47,906 nt of DNA from the NCBI GenBank assembly GCA_002751075.1, contig NAOQ01000201.1, positions 69,137 through 117,042 on the forward strand. The letters run 5' to 3'. How positions within the stretch are numbered: position 1 is the first letter of the stretch; each line of letters begins with the position of its first letter. A model generated the notes under the pieces. The model was given only the letters and a program-made list of their open reading frames with translations, was not told the DNA's origin and made no database searches. This DNA comes from Ichthyophonus hoferi (taxonomy: Eukaryota; Opisthokonta; Ichthyosporea; Ichthyophonida; Ichthyophonidae). Positions 11,673 through 22,603 of the stretch are shown here, in pieces. Position numbers and translations under genes: made by a program.

Positions 11673-12309
11673 TGTACACAAATTATTAGATTCACTCATA
11701 CTAATAATCTTTATAACTTAATATAAACCAGTTCAAACGAATAGAATATCGTAGACAATGCTATTACAATACAGTATGTATTGTCATTTGACAACAAATT
11801 TTAACGATTTTAAAAATAATTCTAGGCTATGGAGAGTGTGTAAAATGTGGTTATATGTTTTAATTGGTTGAATAATGTTTCTGTGAGCTAGCTTTAATAC
11901 TGTCCAACATAAATACTAAGTAGAGGTTATTTATTTTAAAGTGTAAAGGTTCATATATTTTGTACTATATATTTTATATTGTGTAGATAATTTATAATGT
12001 GCTACAATGAAGTCCAATTTAATACACGGCAACATAATAAATTTAGCATAATGCAATATAAGAGAATATAAAATAAAATAAAATAAAATAAAATACAATA
12101 TAATATAATATATAATACGAATTAAGCCAGTTTTTTCCAATTAAGATAATTTATTAAAAACTAATTATTTTAATATAGCAACATTATATAAAATTAAAAT
12201 TAAGTGATATAGTATTGTAATATGTTAAACCGCTTTAAAATAAAACATTTAACTAATAGGATTTGCTAATACCCATTTCCTTTTCCCTCATAGGCTGTCC
12301 CTCATAACC

Positions 12310-12872
12310 ATGGTTACGATTATCATGTTCTCACATATCGCACCAATTACCCGATGGTTAAATAACAATATTATTAATTTACTCCCACACTGCCCACCTG
12401 TTCGCAACCGTAATTTAATTAAAACACGGTTACCACTGGTTAATTATCACTCAACAAGATATGTGAGAATACAGAGGGGAGATGGTGATAAAGGGTCAAC
12501 TAGAGGAACCAATCATAACGTATGCCCTAATTGTAAAACCCTAGTTGTAATAGGTAGGTCAAAAAATGATTGTTAGTATTAGGGCTCAGGAGATTAGTTA
12601 TATAAATAATTTTAATTTTATGGTATTATAATTTTATGTTTTTATTATATATAGACTAATAATGTAAATGCATCAGTACGACTATATTAATATAGAGAGC
12701 TGAAGTTGTATACTAAAGAATTAATGACATATGCAAGTTTAATTAGGCGTAGCCTTGTGGTTTAATAATTAGTCTAATGCTCAGACTTTTGACATTAGGA
12801 ACACAGTGTTCTCACTCAACGAAGATATATTTTTTGATGTCAATGGAAATAGAGTTTCCTGTTCTATGTGAT

Positions 12873-12944
<72 letters not shown>

Positions 12945-15900
12945 GATAATAATACTAATAGTAATAATAGTAATACTAATAGTAATTATTATCACTATTG
13001 TCATTATATCTACTATCCCGATGTTCGTTTTTGGAGAACATATCAGATTTTATACCATACTATACTATATTACACTAAATCAGATCCTATTATAAGGTAC
13101 CATATCATACTATATCAGATTCTACCATACTGTACCATGCTATACATGCCCGTTCTTTATTTATTCAAATATAGTAATTAAACTATATTTATCTAAAATG
13201 CATTCAATAGGGAATAATATTCTACAACTATTTGTATATAAGCATTGGGTAAACAGAACTCACTGATAATCCATCTATCATATTAAAACGACATAACATA
13301 GGGTAAGCGTATCCTATCATTATTTAAAGTTGCTATCCAGAAATTTGAAGCATATCAGGTGAGAAACTATAGTGTAAAGGAACCTAGAAGCCCGGTTCGA
13401 TCATTCATTGGCTACTTTATACCATTACAAGCCCCTCTGATGCTTTGAGATTGAATTCGAATTAAACTGTATACCTAATATAGTACTGTATATCTAATAT
13501 AATACTGTATACCTAATATAATATGGCAGACAGGAATCATTCTCAATCTAAATCATTACTACGTAGGTTTAATTGATATTCTTTACTATTTGATTAGCAG
13601 TAAATTAAAAAAAAAAATGGAACAGATTCTATATTTTGATATAAACAAAACAATAAATAAAGCATCAATGTAACGAATTGCATATGTTCTCACAGCTGAT
13701 AATAAGGAAGTCTTTGTGAAGTGTCCTTGGTGTCGCATGATCTTTGACAACCCATGTGCAGGAAAGTCATATGATAGGTCAACTAAAGAAGAGACCAGTA
13801 GGAATACATTGCCAGATCTATTATCTCCCACTCAGGTGTATAATTGTACTAACAATATAAAGATATATTCTCTACTGTATTTTAATATGTTGTGTTATAT
13901 TATAGTAAATTACATTTCATTCTATATTATATTTTCCTATATTATCCTACATTTTATTATGCTATATATTATTATATCAATGTATTATAAAATATACCCC
14001 CATGTAATTACACAAATATATTAAATTAATCAACCAATTATATCCATTCACACACACTTCACACCTCACATTACTATTTATAGCTCACAGAGTATTTAGA
14101 CTGTCATGTGATTGGTCAAGAGCGAGCTAAGAAAGTGATTTCAGTGGCTGTTTATAATCATTATAAACGATTATGGATAATTAACAAGCAAAAGATAAAG
14201 AAAAGTGAGAAGGAAGAAGAGAAGGGAAGGACCATAGGCGATAGGAAGGCACCGGCAGGAAAGGTAGGTGGGTGGATGTAGGTGAGTAGGTAGTTCCTAT
14301 GTATTATATAGGGCTGGAGAGTGATATAGCCAGAGGCCTATGTAAAGTTATAATAATACAATACAAGATACTATTTCTTTTGACACTACTTCTTTCTCTT
14401 CTTTTTCCTATATTACATTTTTTCTACTGTGAAACCAGTCTATTAATTGTGGCAATACCATATACCATTTATAATATCATATTTATTTAGCATTATAATG
14501 CCCACTTATGATTGGTCAGAATTAATAATGAAGATAGATACACTTACACTACTTGTTTATTTCTAGCTGACACCTCAACAAAGTGATTCTAAACCATTCA
14601 CTACTAAGCATCTACCTGATCGGGTAACTGAGTCAATAGAAATGCATGGTTCTTCCTGGGTTGCAAATAATATTAAAGGAATAAATGAAGGAAAGGAAGA
14701 GGGAGGGAGAGAAGATAATAATGGATTGGAGGAGGTAGAGATAGATAAAAGTAACATAATGCTGTTTGGTCCAACCGGATGCGGTAGGTGTCAAGCCTAT
14801 ATATAGGTATTGTTATTTGGGTGGTTGATGTTGATTATTTTAATGATTACGAATTGGCATATATTTTTTGCTATTATTGTCGCTCTTATTATCATTACTA
14901 TTAATATCACTATGACAATTATTATTACTACTATTATTAATATTGATATCAAATTACAAATCTTAATCACCAATACCTCACCAATCCCTATAAATCACTG
15001 CTAATCAAAAATATTAATCCAAGCGATTAATCAATTCTAAACCATTTCATTGGTACAGGTAAAACGCTTATTGCACAACGGTTGGGTCGAATTTTAGATG
15101 TTCCAGTAGTAGTGTGTGATTGTACTTCCCTGACGCAAGCAGGATATGTAGGAGAGGATATAGATTCTGTCATACACTCCCTCTTACAGGTTAGTCTATA
15201 TAGTTGCCTGTTAGTAATTACTGTCATTATACCTAAATGGCATTGAATTATATTGTGTTGTGTTGTGTTGTGTTGTATTGTAAAGTATTGTAGTGTGTTG
15301 CATTGTATTGTATTGTATTATAATGCTTCAATGCAGATCTCTACAAATCTTATTATTACTTTTTAAAATTAAATAATATTTTTATAATTTTTATTCCTCC
15401 TATCAGGCTGCCGACTATAACGTAGAGTTAGCCGAACGAGGAATCATATTCCTTGATGAGATAGATAAATTATCTAAACCAATAGGAAACAGTATAGTCC
15501 GTGACGTCAGTGGAGAAGGAGTACAGCAAGGTATGGGTTCTACAGTTTAGGTTTAATTTTATTTTTAAGATATCATTGAATAATACATATTTAGATGAGG
15601 TGTAAGGGTGTATACTATATTGTATTGCACTGCTGCGTGACGGGTTATTTAATTTTTATTTAAAGATTATAAAGCCAATATGAGTGGATGATAGATACTA
15701 TACTATCACATAATATTATACACATGGTCTATCTATCTGTCTATCTATCTATATATATCAGCCTACCAACCTATCCATCCATATATGGCCTCACCAATCT
15801 ATCATTCTATTGATCCATAATCAGGTCTCCTTAAGATACTAGAAGGTACCCTAGTGAGCCTTCAGATCAAGAAACCTAATACACAACAAGCTAATGCCAC

Positions 15901-18900
15901 TCCCATACAGGTACGCTATAGAAAATAGGCTACCTATTGTTATATAATATTATTATTATTACTAATAGCGTTATACTATTATATAAGTGGAAGATGATGG
16001 GTCGATCATATTAAAATAGGTGTATTACAAGTAGTTAGGATATATATTGGTTAATTATGTGCTAGTAATGAGTTATTATGAAGGTATCTGACTGGAGCCT
16101 TGAATATTTGGTAGATCGACACCTCCAATATTCTATTTATAGCCTCTGGGGCCTTTGTTGGATTGGATAGGATCGTAAATGAGAGAGCGATACCAATGGT
16201 AAGCTCTAATGATTTTTAATGACATTTAATGGCCGATATAAATATAAATATATATCTTTGAGCCTACTATATTACTGTGTTGTGCGCGGTCTTTATGTAG
16301 CTGTATATGTATGTGTGTATATCCCTTCCTATATATATTAATAGGTATCTCTCTCTATATACTCGTAAGTCGCTATTTCTATTGCTGTAGATGTCTCTAC
16401 AGCTGCCCTACATCTGCCTATTGGTCTAATATAATAACCCATATTAGAGTAGAATATAATATGTCATACTGGCGTATAATGCAGTACCCCATATTAATCC
16501 ACCCTATACTATTGCATGACCTACAAGTAGGTAGCATACTAAGGGAATGAATAATAATCCAACCCATCGCCCTGACCCCTCAGAGTATAGGATTTGGGGC
16601 CACTGTAGGCCCGCCTGTAGACTGCAATAAGGTTGATCGTAAAGCCATGTTAAAGACAGTCCCAGACGATCTGGTATGTGTGGTGTTAATACGTATACAC
16701 CAATCTTATATACTATATCTAAGTTATTATGCATTGCCTACTTGTGCTTCATTTGTATATTTTGTTTTATATTGGTTGCTACATTTTGTTATATGTTATT
16801 GCATACTAGTTTTATTTATGAAATACTAAAAAAAAAAGTATAAATCGATTTTTATATTGGTTAAGACACTGAGTCATATATTAATTCATTCATAATTTTA
16901 ATTATTTGTTTATAGACTAACTACTATATTCAATTGTGGAGTATGTTATTAATTAATACAATACCACGATGACCAATACAGCAATATATACATACATACA
17001 TATATACATATAGACTAATATAACGACTTATATATTAATATAAGTCAATATACATATATACCCTCTCCCTCCTACCCCCTCTCTCCCCCTTCCTCCCAGG
17101 TACGCTATGGGCTTATTCCTGAATTTGTAGGACGATTCCCTGTATTGGTAGGGATGGAAGGGCTAGATAAACAGACTCTGCTAAGGATATTGACTGAGCC
17201 TGAGAACTGTATTATGGAACAGTACTATAGACTATTTCAGGCATATGGGGTAGGGCAGTGTTTATTATAGTATATTGCATTGTATTGTATTCCACTGTAT
17301 TGTAAGGTATTGCGCTGTATTTTATTGTATCGTATTGCATTGTATTGTATTGTGTTGTATTGTATTGTAGGGTATTGGATTAGATTTTATTGTGTTGTAT
17401 TGTATTATATTATAATTTATTACATTGTACTATATTCTATTCTATTCTATTCTATTCTATTGCATTGTATTTTATTGTATTTTATTGTATTGTACTGTAT
17501 TCTATTCTAATCTATTCTATTCTATTGCATTGTATTTTATTTTATTTTATTGTATTATGTTGTATTGTACTAAATTGCATTGTATTATGGTGTATTGAAT
17601 TCTACTATATTGTATTCTGTTTTATTAGATTCTATTATAATACAATATTTGCCTACCTTAACAACTAAGCACATATTATAGTGATCTTTACCTAATAGTA
17701 TGTTTATCGTAAATAATAGCGCATTTTTTATTGGTTCTGTTTAATCACAGTCTTCTATCCTTTAAAAAACAATAAATAATTGATTAAAGAGACCTTTTTA
17801 ATTAGGCAATATAAATACCTAAGTAGAAATGGTATAATGTATATTTATTTAATTGAAACTAGTTTATATAAAATTACTTTTTAATGAACTACTAATATTT
17901 TTTTATTTTTTTCTTTCTTTTTATTGATTATATTTTAATATATAGCGCTCTAAACCATGGTATGCTATCCTATCCTACCCCATCATATCCTACTTATGCG
18001 CACTCATTCAGGTCCGTTTATTGGTTACCTACACATCACTTAATGAGATATCTCAAAAATGTCTGGACTATAACACTGGGGCACGTGCACTACGAAGCAT
18101 TCTGGTTGGTTAATCTCTGGATTAATGTAGGGGATAATTATATTGCATGATTAGGTATAGTGGAGTATATAATACAATATATATTGTACTATAGAATTAA
18201 GTATCTAATATATTGCATACAGGTTAACTCCGTATATTATTTAATTAATTAACACATAATAACGTAAGATACAATTGGTTATTTAAATTTATAATTGTAA
18301 ATAATAAACTCCTATTCACTATACCTATTCCCGCCTAATTATATATCTTTCTATAGAAGCTACCTATATATGTTTTCTTTTCCTCTTATTCCATTATACC
18401 ATAAAATATATTAGTTTTAATCTGTCTTGACTACTGGTTATTATATTGCTATATGTCAGATCCAAATATAATTATAAAAGACACAGTATATTAAGTATTA
18501 TTAGTATAATATTTCATTTTCGGTTTTTTATTTTGCTTTATTTTCATTTTAACAACCAAGCTTATTCTCTCATTTTAATGTCATGCCTGCTCTTCTTACT
18601 TTATTATTTACCTTTTCAGTCTCTCTATTTCTATTGGCTATCCCTTCTATCTCCTCTCCTTCATATTGGTTTCCTCTCATTTCGTTCTTCTACCACAAGA
18701 ATCTTCTTCTATTCACAATCCTTTTGTTTCTCTGTGAGTACATTATAAATTATTGTATTATATATGTGTGTAACATTACATATAGCTGACACTACTAATC
18801 CTATTTCTATTACACTATCCTACTACTATCTTTATTTTATTGAATCTTATTACGTCATCCCCTGTCGGTGATAGGAAGAGCTATTTTTAGATGCCATGTT

Positions 18901-19948
18901 CTGGGTACCTGGATCTAGAGTTAAGATGGTTTTATTGGATGTTGACGATAAGGGATCTCTCATGCCCCCCATTCTATTGGCTGAGGAAGAGGTAAGATTG
19001 TGTCCAATCACATTTAATAACCAATAGAGACAAATGTTGATGTAATAATGTTCGCTTTGATCTAATGGGTTACTAATGCTAAACTAGAATCTAGGTTGTT
19101 TGTAGAAGGGTATAAATTATTATAGAGTTGTAATGTAAATATAGCTGTAATGATGTAATGATTGCAACCTATTTTTTGACAAGATATATGAGCTGTATAT
19201 CTTACATATAATATATAGACAGAGATCATAGGGGGGCAATAACAAACTGCTATGCGATATGGTTAGAGACAGGTTAGTTCAAGGGGTGATGTTGATGTTG
19301 AGAGTGGTATAATAGGGAGAGGTAGGAGGGGAAGAAAGAGAAGAGAAAGAGGGATGGATAGTTAGGTGATTACAAGCAGAGACTTTAGGGTAAACCCTGT
19401 ATGGCCTTTACTTGGTACCAGTACAGAATCCAGAGTCCTTGATCTGTACCAGACAGAACCTTTTTATATTTTCTAAATAGAGCATTTTATATATAAAATA
19501 CTTCAGAACCTAGCATGAGTTGATTGCATGATTATAACCATAGGCACATTGCCTATGCTGTATATGTAGTTATATTTGACAATTACCTCTGAATCTAATA
19601 ATTAACTAATTATTTGATTATTTAAAATTATGGATATCCTAGCATTATTAATTAGATAACTATAATTGTAGTTTCTTCGGCTATAGTTGTTTATAGGTGT
19701 ATATATCTATGCATACTGTATACACAGGTAAAGGCTTGTATGTAGCAATACTTAACTAGTCAAGGCTATATCTATCTCTCCCTCTAACTTTTCCCACTTT
19801 CCCTCTTCTTTTCCTTTCTCAGATAGAGCAACTGGATTCATCACAAATGGAAAAGGTGTTGGGTAATCACAATGAATCTAAAATGCACCAATCACAGGCC
19901 GATATTGGAGATAAGATCTATAAAAAAGCACCTTCAATCATACCATGA
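12310..19948 (+). CDS. CLPX: Mitochondrial ClpX AAA+ unfoldase (13 exons, complete)
   Basis: ATPase that unfolds substrates in the mitochondrial matrix and feeds them to CLPP. Exons: 12310-12553, 13696-13835, 14084-14263, 14567-14783, 15059-15189, 15407-15530, 15825-15910, 16115-16198, 16584-16673, 17100-17249, 18012-18104, 18875-18991, 19823-19948. All phases agree and give 593 codons (human CLPX 633). A basic leader of about 55 residues is a likely import signal. The zinc-binding domain keeps four cysteines (C72-C75, C91-C94). Walker A is GPTGCGKT (256-263, split by an intron), the pore loop GYVG is at 289-292, Walker B is IIFLDE (317-322), a second pore loop lies in [10 protein letters not shown], the CLPP-docking loop is IGF (404-406), the arginine finger lies in EFVGRFP (R444), and sensor 2 is GAR (505-507). 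An open in-frame stretch runs five codons upstream of the ATG to a possible acceptor at 12294, so the start could lie further 5'. Identity is firm. Confidence 0.95.
12872..12978. repeat. (AAT)n microsatellite
   Basis: Long trinucleotide array in CLPX intron 1. The perfect core at about 12872-12941 is followed by interrupted AAT/AGT units. Poly-Asn and poly-Ile frames across it are artefacts. Confidence 0.92.
13388..13510. repeat. Dispersed repeat copy, related to 30317-30425
   Basis: It shares a GAAGCCCGGT block and, about 75 bp further on, a TTAAACTGTATACCTAATATAGTAC-like block with the copy near 30317, in the same orientation and at nearly the same spacing. The family is unknown. Confidence 0.5.
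15245..15325. repeat. TTGTG/TTGTA pentamer array
   Basis: A short pentamer array in the CLPX intron after the Walker A exon. It has T and G with little C on the plus strand. Confidence 0.85.
17265..17660. repeat. TTGTA/TTCTA/TTTTA pentamer array (about 390 bp)
   Basis: Pentamers fill most of the start of the CLPX intron between exons 10 and 11. TTGTA units alternate with blocks of TTCTA. The open frames rich in Tyr, Cys, Leu and Ile on the plus strand come from the repeat. Confidence 0.9.
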
Positions 19949-22539
19949 GTAGGTTGATTGGCCATATATTAATATATTACACTCTGGTGTGCTTGATTTT
20001 ATAAGCACCTAGCCTATAAGAAAATAGAGATAAATATAAACCAGGGCAAGGAAGATTAGCAGAGGATATAGAGGATATAGATTCAGCATTGTATTAATAT
20101 TTAAAAATGAAATATAATTGGTCTTGGGCCTTGATAGAAAAACTCCAGCAATATTGCTGACATTTGAGTTGTAGATTATATTAAAGGGATAATATATATT
20201 TAAAATATTAAAATTAACACTAAATACTAAAATTACTACTGAATTTTAAATCTTAAGCATTCTTGTAATACTGCCATGGTGACTGGTATATTAACATTAA
20301 AACTGAATATTAAGTATTCTGATGTGTCTGGGGCATTATCCTCAATACTTTAATTAAGAAGAATACGCAACAGTTAAAATAGTTGTCCAATAGTAGGATG
20401 ATTTTATTTCAATTTTAAAAGCAATCACACACTCTTCAATATTTCTTAAATGGTCAATGACTATGTCAGTACACGTCGATTTCGTCCTATGTAGCAAATA
20501 CCAACAGTATGCTGTAGTTGTTATATCTAGGTTGTAGGCATTGCCTCATTATGGTGTAGCCATTGGGGGAGTATGGTTTCTCGAGGAATGATTTCCACAG
20601 TTATATTATCACTAGTACTGCCTGGATGCCTATCTTGAGTCCAAACTCACATAACATGGACATTCATCTTCACTGAGGCTTCAACCAATTTGAATAATAA
20701 TTGCTTTTGTAATTATTGTGGAGTATCCTAATTTTTTCCAAGTTTTAAAGTTATTAAAACTTATGAAGTAATTATTTTCTTAAGTACATGGGTATTGTCT
20801 TAATAAGAGCTTTATATCTGGAATGCAACTTTAATACACTTACGGAGTACATCTATTCATAGGTCTAAACACTAATGTTCTGTGCACAAGCTCTTTTGGT
20901 AAATTGCTTGGCCTATTCTTTATTACTTAATTTATTAGAAAAGAAACTTCCTATTGGAAATTATATGTAGGCACCAGTAGTCTAAACTACTTAACATTTA
21001 AAGTAAATTATACATCCTATTGATAAGCCCTTATGACACTGATGTCATAAACGGTTATAAAGTATATGCGTTATTGGTCAAACTAAATCAAATTACTTGA
21101 GGTTGTGATCGCACCATTTGAATTTAAAGAGTAAACCGTTATGTCTATCAGGAAATATACAGCTAATAATTAATTGTAAATAAACTTAATAAACAAATAA
21201 ATAACTGAATAGCAATAAATGCGCAAGCAAATCAACACTTGAAATTGGTACACGTGCTGCAGTGGAAAGATCATGTAGAGGAGGCCAATCACACTTCTCA
21301 ATCTAAATGCATTGTATCTTTTGAAACCGAATATATAGGCTAACTGGTACTCTTGAAGATTGTGGTTGAATAAGGTGTTTTTCATACTATAACTTACCTT
21401 TTTTTACATTAAAAACGTTAACAGGTAGAAGCATTAGCTTGATACCTTTATTACAAATGTTGCTGTAAGTAAAAACGTAGTACTTTTTATGCATTGAATA
21501 CTATCAATAAGCATGTACCTGAACCAATCAGGAACATACGAATACACGTGTTCAATACTTTTCGCATTACAGTCTGTGTAAAAGAAAGCTAGCAGGTGCT
21601 AGCATTTTTTGCAGCTCTAGACAAGATCTATATTAAAAAGAGATATACAGAAATTAAATAAAAGAGAATAGAAAAAGAATATTAGCTAAAAATTATTTTA
21701 AATTTTTTTGAAACAAATTAAATCAAATGAAAAATATAGATAATTAAGGGTGACGTAAATAGCTGTAATCAAAATCAAGAATTAATAACCTAATCCAAAT
21801 GGTCAGTGAGGACCTGATTAAATTAAACTATTGGAGTTGATTAAACTATGCCTGAGGACTCGTTCAATGCACTTTTACAGCTTATTCCTTTAGTTGCAAG
21901 ACCGTTAGCTCCGAATGACGTACTTTGTCCGTTCTAGTAAAAAGCTGATCATGAAATGATTGGTCTAAGAATATTTAATTGTAAAACGTTCTTAAGCAGG
22001 TGAATTGATTTGTTACTATATATAAACTGAGCAATAACATTAATGAGGGAACAAGTTAAAGAGCTTCTTAAATGAGGCCCAATAATATTACATTATTGAG
22101 ATAAAATCATATAATTCTAGTTTATCATTGGATTGTATAAGTGTGGTAAATTAGTATCTACCCATTTCTCATCTTGAGGTGACGTATATTGAGTGTGTCC
22201 TCGTGTGCGAGATTAGTATCAAAGTGCTTGAGTAAGAATATAATATAAAGTTATATTGATATATATACTTTAGTAAATATATATTTGTTAATATATTAAT
22301 AAAAATTAATATAATAATTTTTTATTGTTTATTATTTTACTGCATAATATAGTTATAATCACATTTATCTTGCTATGCCATTAAATGTTAATAAATAATA
22401 TGATTAGCTACAAATGTAAGTATAAATATATTATTGTTTTGTTAGTATGTGATCGATACGACAGCCACTCACAACCGAGATTAGTAACATATTTTTATCT
22501 ATTAGACTACTATAACCCAGTGCTTCGCAGCTATTGAAG
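19949..22539. other. Intergenic region, CLPX to SLC2-like gene
   Basis: AT-rich, with no gene that I can support. It holds a copy of a dispersed repeat (21893-22064). It also holds a slightly GC-richer island (about 20450-20700) whose minus strand is open for 39 codons at 20530-20646 without a start codon. Confidence 0.6.
21893..22064. repeat. Dispersed repeat family R1, single copy
   Basis: It begins GTTGCAAGACCGTTAGCTCC, contains ATGAAATGATTGGTC and ends GTTAAAGAGC. The order matches 39805-39960, and the first part also matches 38965-39030. Spacers differ by small indels. I do not recognise the family and see no coding capacity. Confidence 0.6.
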
Positions 22540-22548
22540 TATAAAAGG
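22540..22548 (+). promoter_or_regulatory. TATA box of the SLC2-like gene
   Basis: A TATAAAAGG consensus lies 64 bases upstream of the chosen ATG, which would put transcription start near 22570 and leave a very short 5' leader. This supports the ATG at 22604 over any upstream start. Confidence 0.6.
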
Positions 22549-22603
22549 AATAGGAAAAATCAAATTGTTATTATGTGTTAGTAAGCACCGTAGAGCATAT
22601 AAA

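Larger units (their letters stand above)
10040..12309. other. Head-to-head intergenic region between AGK and CLPX
   Basis: A 2.3-kb AT-rich region between two divergent start codons. It holds three CCAAT boxes (ATTGG at 10665, 10694 and 10718), another ATTGG at 10274, an (AGTAT)n array (11399-11672), and a run of AAAAT units near 12062-12095. The pyrimidine-rich stretch 12272-12294 ending in CATAG looks like a splice acceptor, so the CLPX start codon may lie in its second exon. The 86-codon frame at 10505-10765 has no support beyond being open. Confidence 0.7.

Noticed and set aside
12777-13181. Frame with a poly-Asn run (and poly-Ile in another frame)
   Set aside because: Translation of the (AAT)n microsatellite inside CLPX intron 1, with no splice or domain support.
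18446-18789. Hydrophobic frames of 68-100 codons resembling membrane proteins
   Set aside because: They lie wholly in the CLPX intron between exons 11 and 12; T-rich sequence gives Phe/Leu-rich translations by chance.
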